A stretch of DNA of 64,000 nt, from positions 124,001 through 188,000 of the forward strand of contig JAYMTA010000003.1 of NCBI GenBank assembly GCA_036897625.1, read 5' to 3'. The stretch comes from Pelargonium cotyledonis (lineage: Eukaryota; Streptophyta; Magnoliopsida; Geraniales; Geraniaceae). The notes beneath the pieces are model-generated. The model ran no database searches. It was not told the DNA's origin and saw only the letters and a program-made list of their open reading frames with translations. The position numbers and the translations under genes were made by a program. Shown piece by piece: positions 61,101 to 64,000 of the stretch. Position 1 is the stretch's first letter, and every line of letters starts with the position of its first letter.

Positions 61101-62358
61101 GTAATATTTTAAATATGCACTTCGGAAGGAAAGAAAGAATCCTTTTTAGTTTTTCTATGTAGATTTTGAGTCCAGTTTTTGAGCAGGTATACCACTCCGA
61201 TATAACGACTCTCACTAGGCTCATACTTATTAAAGGAATTCCCCTACCTAATATAAGTAGTAATTATCTATATATCAGGATTTTTTTAGATTAGACAAAA
61301 GATAAAGTTAACTATATATACACTAGCAAAAAGAGCATCCCCAAAATTACGGAGTTTTGCTAAAGTCTAGGAAATAACACTATAATTAATAAATAAGATT
61401 TAGTGAAATTTCTCAAAGTTATCCCTTTTTAAATTAAAGCTAACCAGTTCCTAAGATTTTTATGGAAATTCATTGTAGTTTTTACTAAGTTTTACTAAGA
61501 CTGAATTGTAATATAAGAGGCTATCCGGATAATACAGAGCCTTAGTCCTACTAAAAGCAAACCCTAATTTCTATAGTTGTGATACATATTGGGTCATAAA
61601 AAGATTACAGCTAATTTGAATTCTATCAGGACTCTCTAGCTTAAAGAAAGAACGAAAATTAAATTAATCAAATACTTCGTGGTATAGTCATAAAGACATA
61701 GTCTATCCTTAGAACTTGGTACTAAAGCCAGTTCTAGAAAGAAGACCTGTAGAATATACTTAGCCTTCTTTATTAGTATTAGCTCTTTCACAATAATCTT
61801 CAAAAATCTTTTTATGTTCTAGTTCTTCTCTTATCTTAGGGCATATTGCTATTAAGGAATAAAAGAGATTCAGTTAAAGAAGTTGTCGAGAAAAAAGCAT
61901 GTAAAGTCAAAGTTTTAAGGAAATTTAGGGTTTATGTTTGATAATTAAAAATTTTAAGGAGTATATGTAACGCCCTTTTATCTCACCGAATACTTATAAT
62001 AGAAGTTTATATACCCGTTTTCATAAAGATCCGGGAAAATTGAATTTTGTATGACATCTCTGCACCCCTACCGCTTTGACTTCCCCCAGTGCCCAAAACA
62101 AGGTACATTGATCTTAAATCTATCCCTATTACTAAGGTGGGTACTTAGTTAGTTAATTTTAGATACAAAAAAGCTGGATTAGTATAGATAAAATATTAGA
62201 ATCATCTAAGGTCTAGGCTGTTCGAGAGCTGTAACTGCTTTTTTATTTAGTTTAGCAAGGAATAAGGCACACATTAGCCTCGAGTAAACCTTCCTAAAGA
62301 CTTCGGGAATACAAGGCCCATAAGATCTTATTCCCAAGTGAAAGCAGAAAGAAACTCC
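58148..62358. other. gene-free spacer
   Basis: A ten-base near-tandem repeat TTTTACTAAG lies at about 61480-61499. A 71-codon frame at 61009-61224 (-) is unrecognised. No RNA gene was found. Confidence 0.5.
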
Positions 62359-62432
62359 TTAAGCTTAGACATCATGGTAAGAACATAATGAAAAACTATA
62401 AACAGACGGGGGTTCGAGTCGATTTAACCCCT
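62359..62432 (+). pseudogene. degenerate tRNA-like locus
   Basis: ATGGTAAGAAC (D-like) and CGGGGGTTCGAGTC (T box) stand 35 nt apart. GGGG before the T loop can pair with CCCC about 16 bases later, which makes the T loop too large. The anticodon region is A-rich with no defined stem. Confidence 0.27.
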
Positions 62433-62896
62433 AAGGATACTCTACTTTTTGACAACAACTACTTTTCGTAATAATGTGTGTGACCTAAAACCTGTAATTG
62501 ACAGCTTAAAAAGGAAAGTACAAAAGAAAAAGGCTATCTAAGAAGGGGGGTTTCTTGATTTATACGCAGGATTTCGTTTCTGGGACAAACAGCAAGGGCT
62601 TTTAAATGATATTTTGTCTTTCTTCTAGTTACTAAAATTCTCCTTTTTTACTTAGAAGCCTTTTATTTAGTATGATACCGAAAATCACGGCTAACCCCTT
62701 GACTTTATTAATTAGTAGCGGAACCGATTCTATCCCTCTACTCAGTTAATACAAGGAACAGGTAATTATATAAGGTTTGTTTCTTTTATCTCGGGAATCC
62801 CTTAAATATTGCTATAATCCCTCTGATTGTTGTGTAGTTGCTAAGTACCAAGGTTTTACAATCTACATGCTTGGGATCAGGAAAAGGCTTAGATGA

Positions 62897-62969
62897 TAAG
62901 GATCATAGCACTTAAACCTGCAACCCAGGGCTAAAGGCTAGGTTGTTCTACCCAGCCAAATTCTATTCA
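62897..62969 (-). pseudogene. degenerate tRNA-like locus
   Basis: On the minus strand GGCTGGGTAGAAC and GCAGGTTTAAGTGC serve as D and T boxes 34 nt apart. AACCTAG and CTGGGTT form a seven-pair stem (one G-U) around a nine-base loop CCTTTAGCC, which would be an anticodon arm with two extra loop bases. T stem and acceptor do not pair. Identity cannot be read. Confidence 0.35.
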
Positions 62970-64000
62970 AATTGATCATAACTTAGTATACTTTTTAAGA
63001 AGTGATGAGCTCTGTGTTAACAAATCCATGAAAAAGAAGTAAGTCTTGCTGATATTAATAAAAAGAGGACTCGTTTAGAAGAAGATTTAGGACAAACTAA
63101 GTACTTAAGAGTTTACTTGTGTACTAGATATCACGGGAATTCTTGCCTTTTTTATATTAAGGGTCAACCTCTTTACTACTTAAAGAGCCAGAGAGTCTTA
63201 ATAAGTTCTAGAACAAAATAAACCTACCCGGAATTGGGCCTTTATTCTAAGAGGGGGGAAGAAAGTCAAATAAGGAACAAAGAAAACCAATACAATAGAT
63301 TAGACTTCTATAATCTTAGTTGAATGTTTTTAATAATTAGGAATTTACTGAAATGAGCTGTACTGCCGCCTCTCTCGTTCATGATAGTTATGAATGAAAA
63401 GAGTAATAAGAGTACCTTATTATTTTAAAAGATTTTTAGGAATGTGGTTATATTTATATTTAGGAAAAGAATTCAACCTAACCTAGTTTTTCTGAATCCT
63501 GTTTTTGTACTAATAGTCAGAGTGTTCTCTCCTTATCTCAAAACTTTGCTCCTTCTTCTTGCTTGTAGTTCTTGTAGCTACTCCAAGAGTCAGTGTAGCT
63601 CTTTCTTCTGTTTTCTTTCGAGTTGGGTTCTGTCTTTAGCAGCTCCTTAGGATACAGAGTCAAGCTCATAAGAAAAAAGCTATGATAGAGAGTTAGGCTT
63701 TCAAAAGAAGGGTATCTCTTTTAATTTCCTCAGTTCTGAAACTAGGGATTTAAAAGTAAAGAGGGATTCTTGTACTTGAAGGGGTATGGGGAATAGGGAC
63801 TAACTGTAGGGATTCTAAGTTAAAGTTCTCGGTTTAAGGCTGCTAGAGCTGGGTATTCATTCGGGAGTCTTATGGGTAAGCCCCCAAAATCCGGGTAAGT
63901 ACGAATTCTAACAAGAGAGGTTTGTTATAGCTATGAAAATTATTAAGAAAGCTTGAGGTAATAGGCTACAGGTAGGCGATACAGGGTATACCGAAGATAG
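62970..64000. other. spacer with opposed C+T-rich and G+A-rich tracts
   Basis: About 63500-63650 is C+T-rich and about 63660-64000 is G+A-rich on the same strand, a switch in strand bias. The 68-codon frame at 63444-63650 (+) reflects the pyrimidine bias and is not a credible gene. Confidence 0.5.

Noticed and set aside
63444-63650. 68-codon frame with a Leu/Ser/Cys-rich, membrane-like product
   Set aside because: The hydrophobic composition follows directly from the C+T-rich strand bias of the segment.

Overview
What the window is. This 64 kb stretch is rich in A+T (roughly two thirds by eye, not counted). I found no protein-coding gene in it. The longest ATG-started open frame has 99 codons. 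At this composition about 7% of random triplets are stops, so that is no more than chance would give over six frames. I saw no rRNA core motif, no CRISPR array, no insertion sequence and no recognisable viral or transposon protein.

What is present. Two classes of signal stand above background. First, about twenty tRNA-like loci lie on both strands. Most carry a D-arm box (GGTAGAAC, GGTTAAAGC and similar) and a T-loop box (GGTTCRA or close), usually 33-36 nt apart, as in a normal tRNA. Almost none folds into a full cloverleaf. The best is at 8632-8704 (-). Others worth attention are 195-252 (-), with no D-arm and a Lys-type anticodon loop; 32816-32888 (+), with an Arg CCT anticodon in register; 34976-35048 (+), with a perfect Lys-type anticodon arm; 4312-4367 (-); and 37440-37500 (+), Gly GCC-like. 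Second, there is a web of imperfect dispersed repeats: a ~230-240 bp direct pair (36734-36963 and 46862-47100), a mosaic hub at 21298-21398 with relatives at 9555, 43020 and 45492, and purine-rich tracts near 28540, 43020-43700 and (reversed) 49820-50450 that share 14-18 bp words. Several strong hairpins also occur, at 3103, 14911, 20314, 26274, 28396 and 42053.

Layout. 1-9.4 kb: empty spacer with four tRNA-like loci on the minus strand. 9.5-20 kb: sparse, with one 20-bp tandem duplication. 20-22 kb: a hairpin, a tRNA-like pair and the repeat hub. 22-36 kb: spacer with scattered tRNA-like loci and the bulged hairpin at 26.3 kb. 36-50 kb: the densest part, with the large repeat pair, tRNA-like pairs at 38.4-39.0 and 41.9-42.1 kb, and purine-rich tracts. 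50-64 kb: mostly empty spacer with tRNA-like loci at 53.3, 62.4 and 62.9 kb.

Likely source (inference). Low G+C, many different tRNA-like sequences, no ORFs and a mesh of diverged short repeats fit the non-coding part of a greatly expanded organelle genome (mitochondrion or plastid of an alga, protist or plant-like host). I cannot name the organism. Alternatives are a nuclear gene desert holding tRNA-derived (A-box/B-box) elements, or sequence that is not natural: tRNA loop boxes kept at correct spacing while stem pairing is lost is an odd pattern for ordinary pseudogene decay. No gene works with another here in any way I can show.
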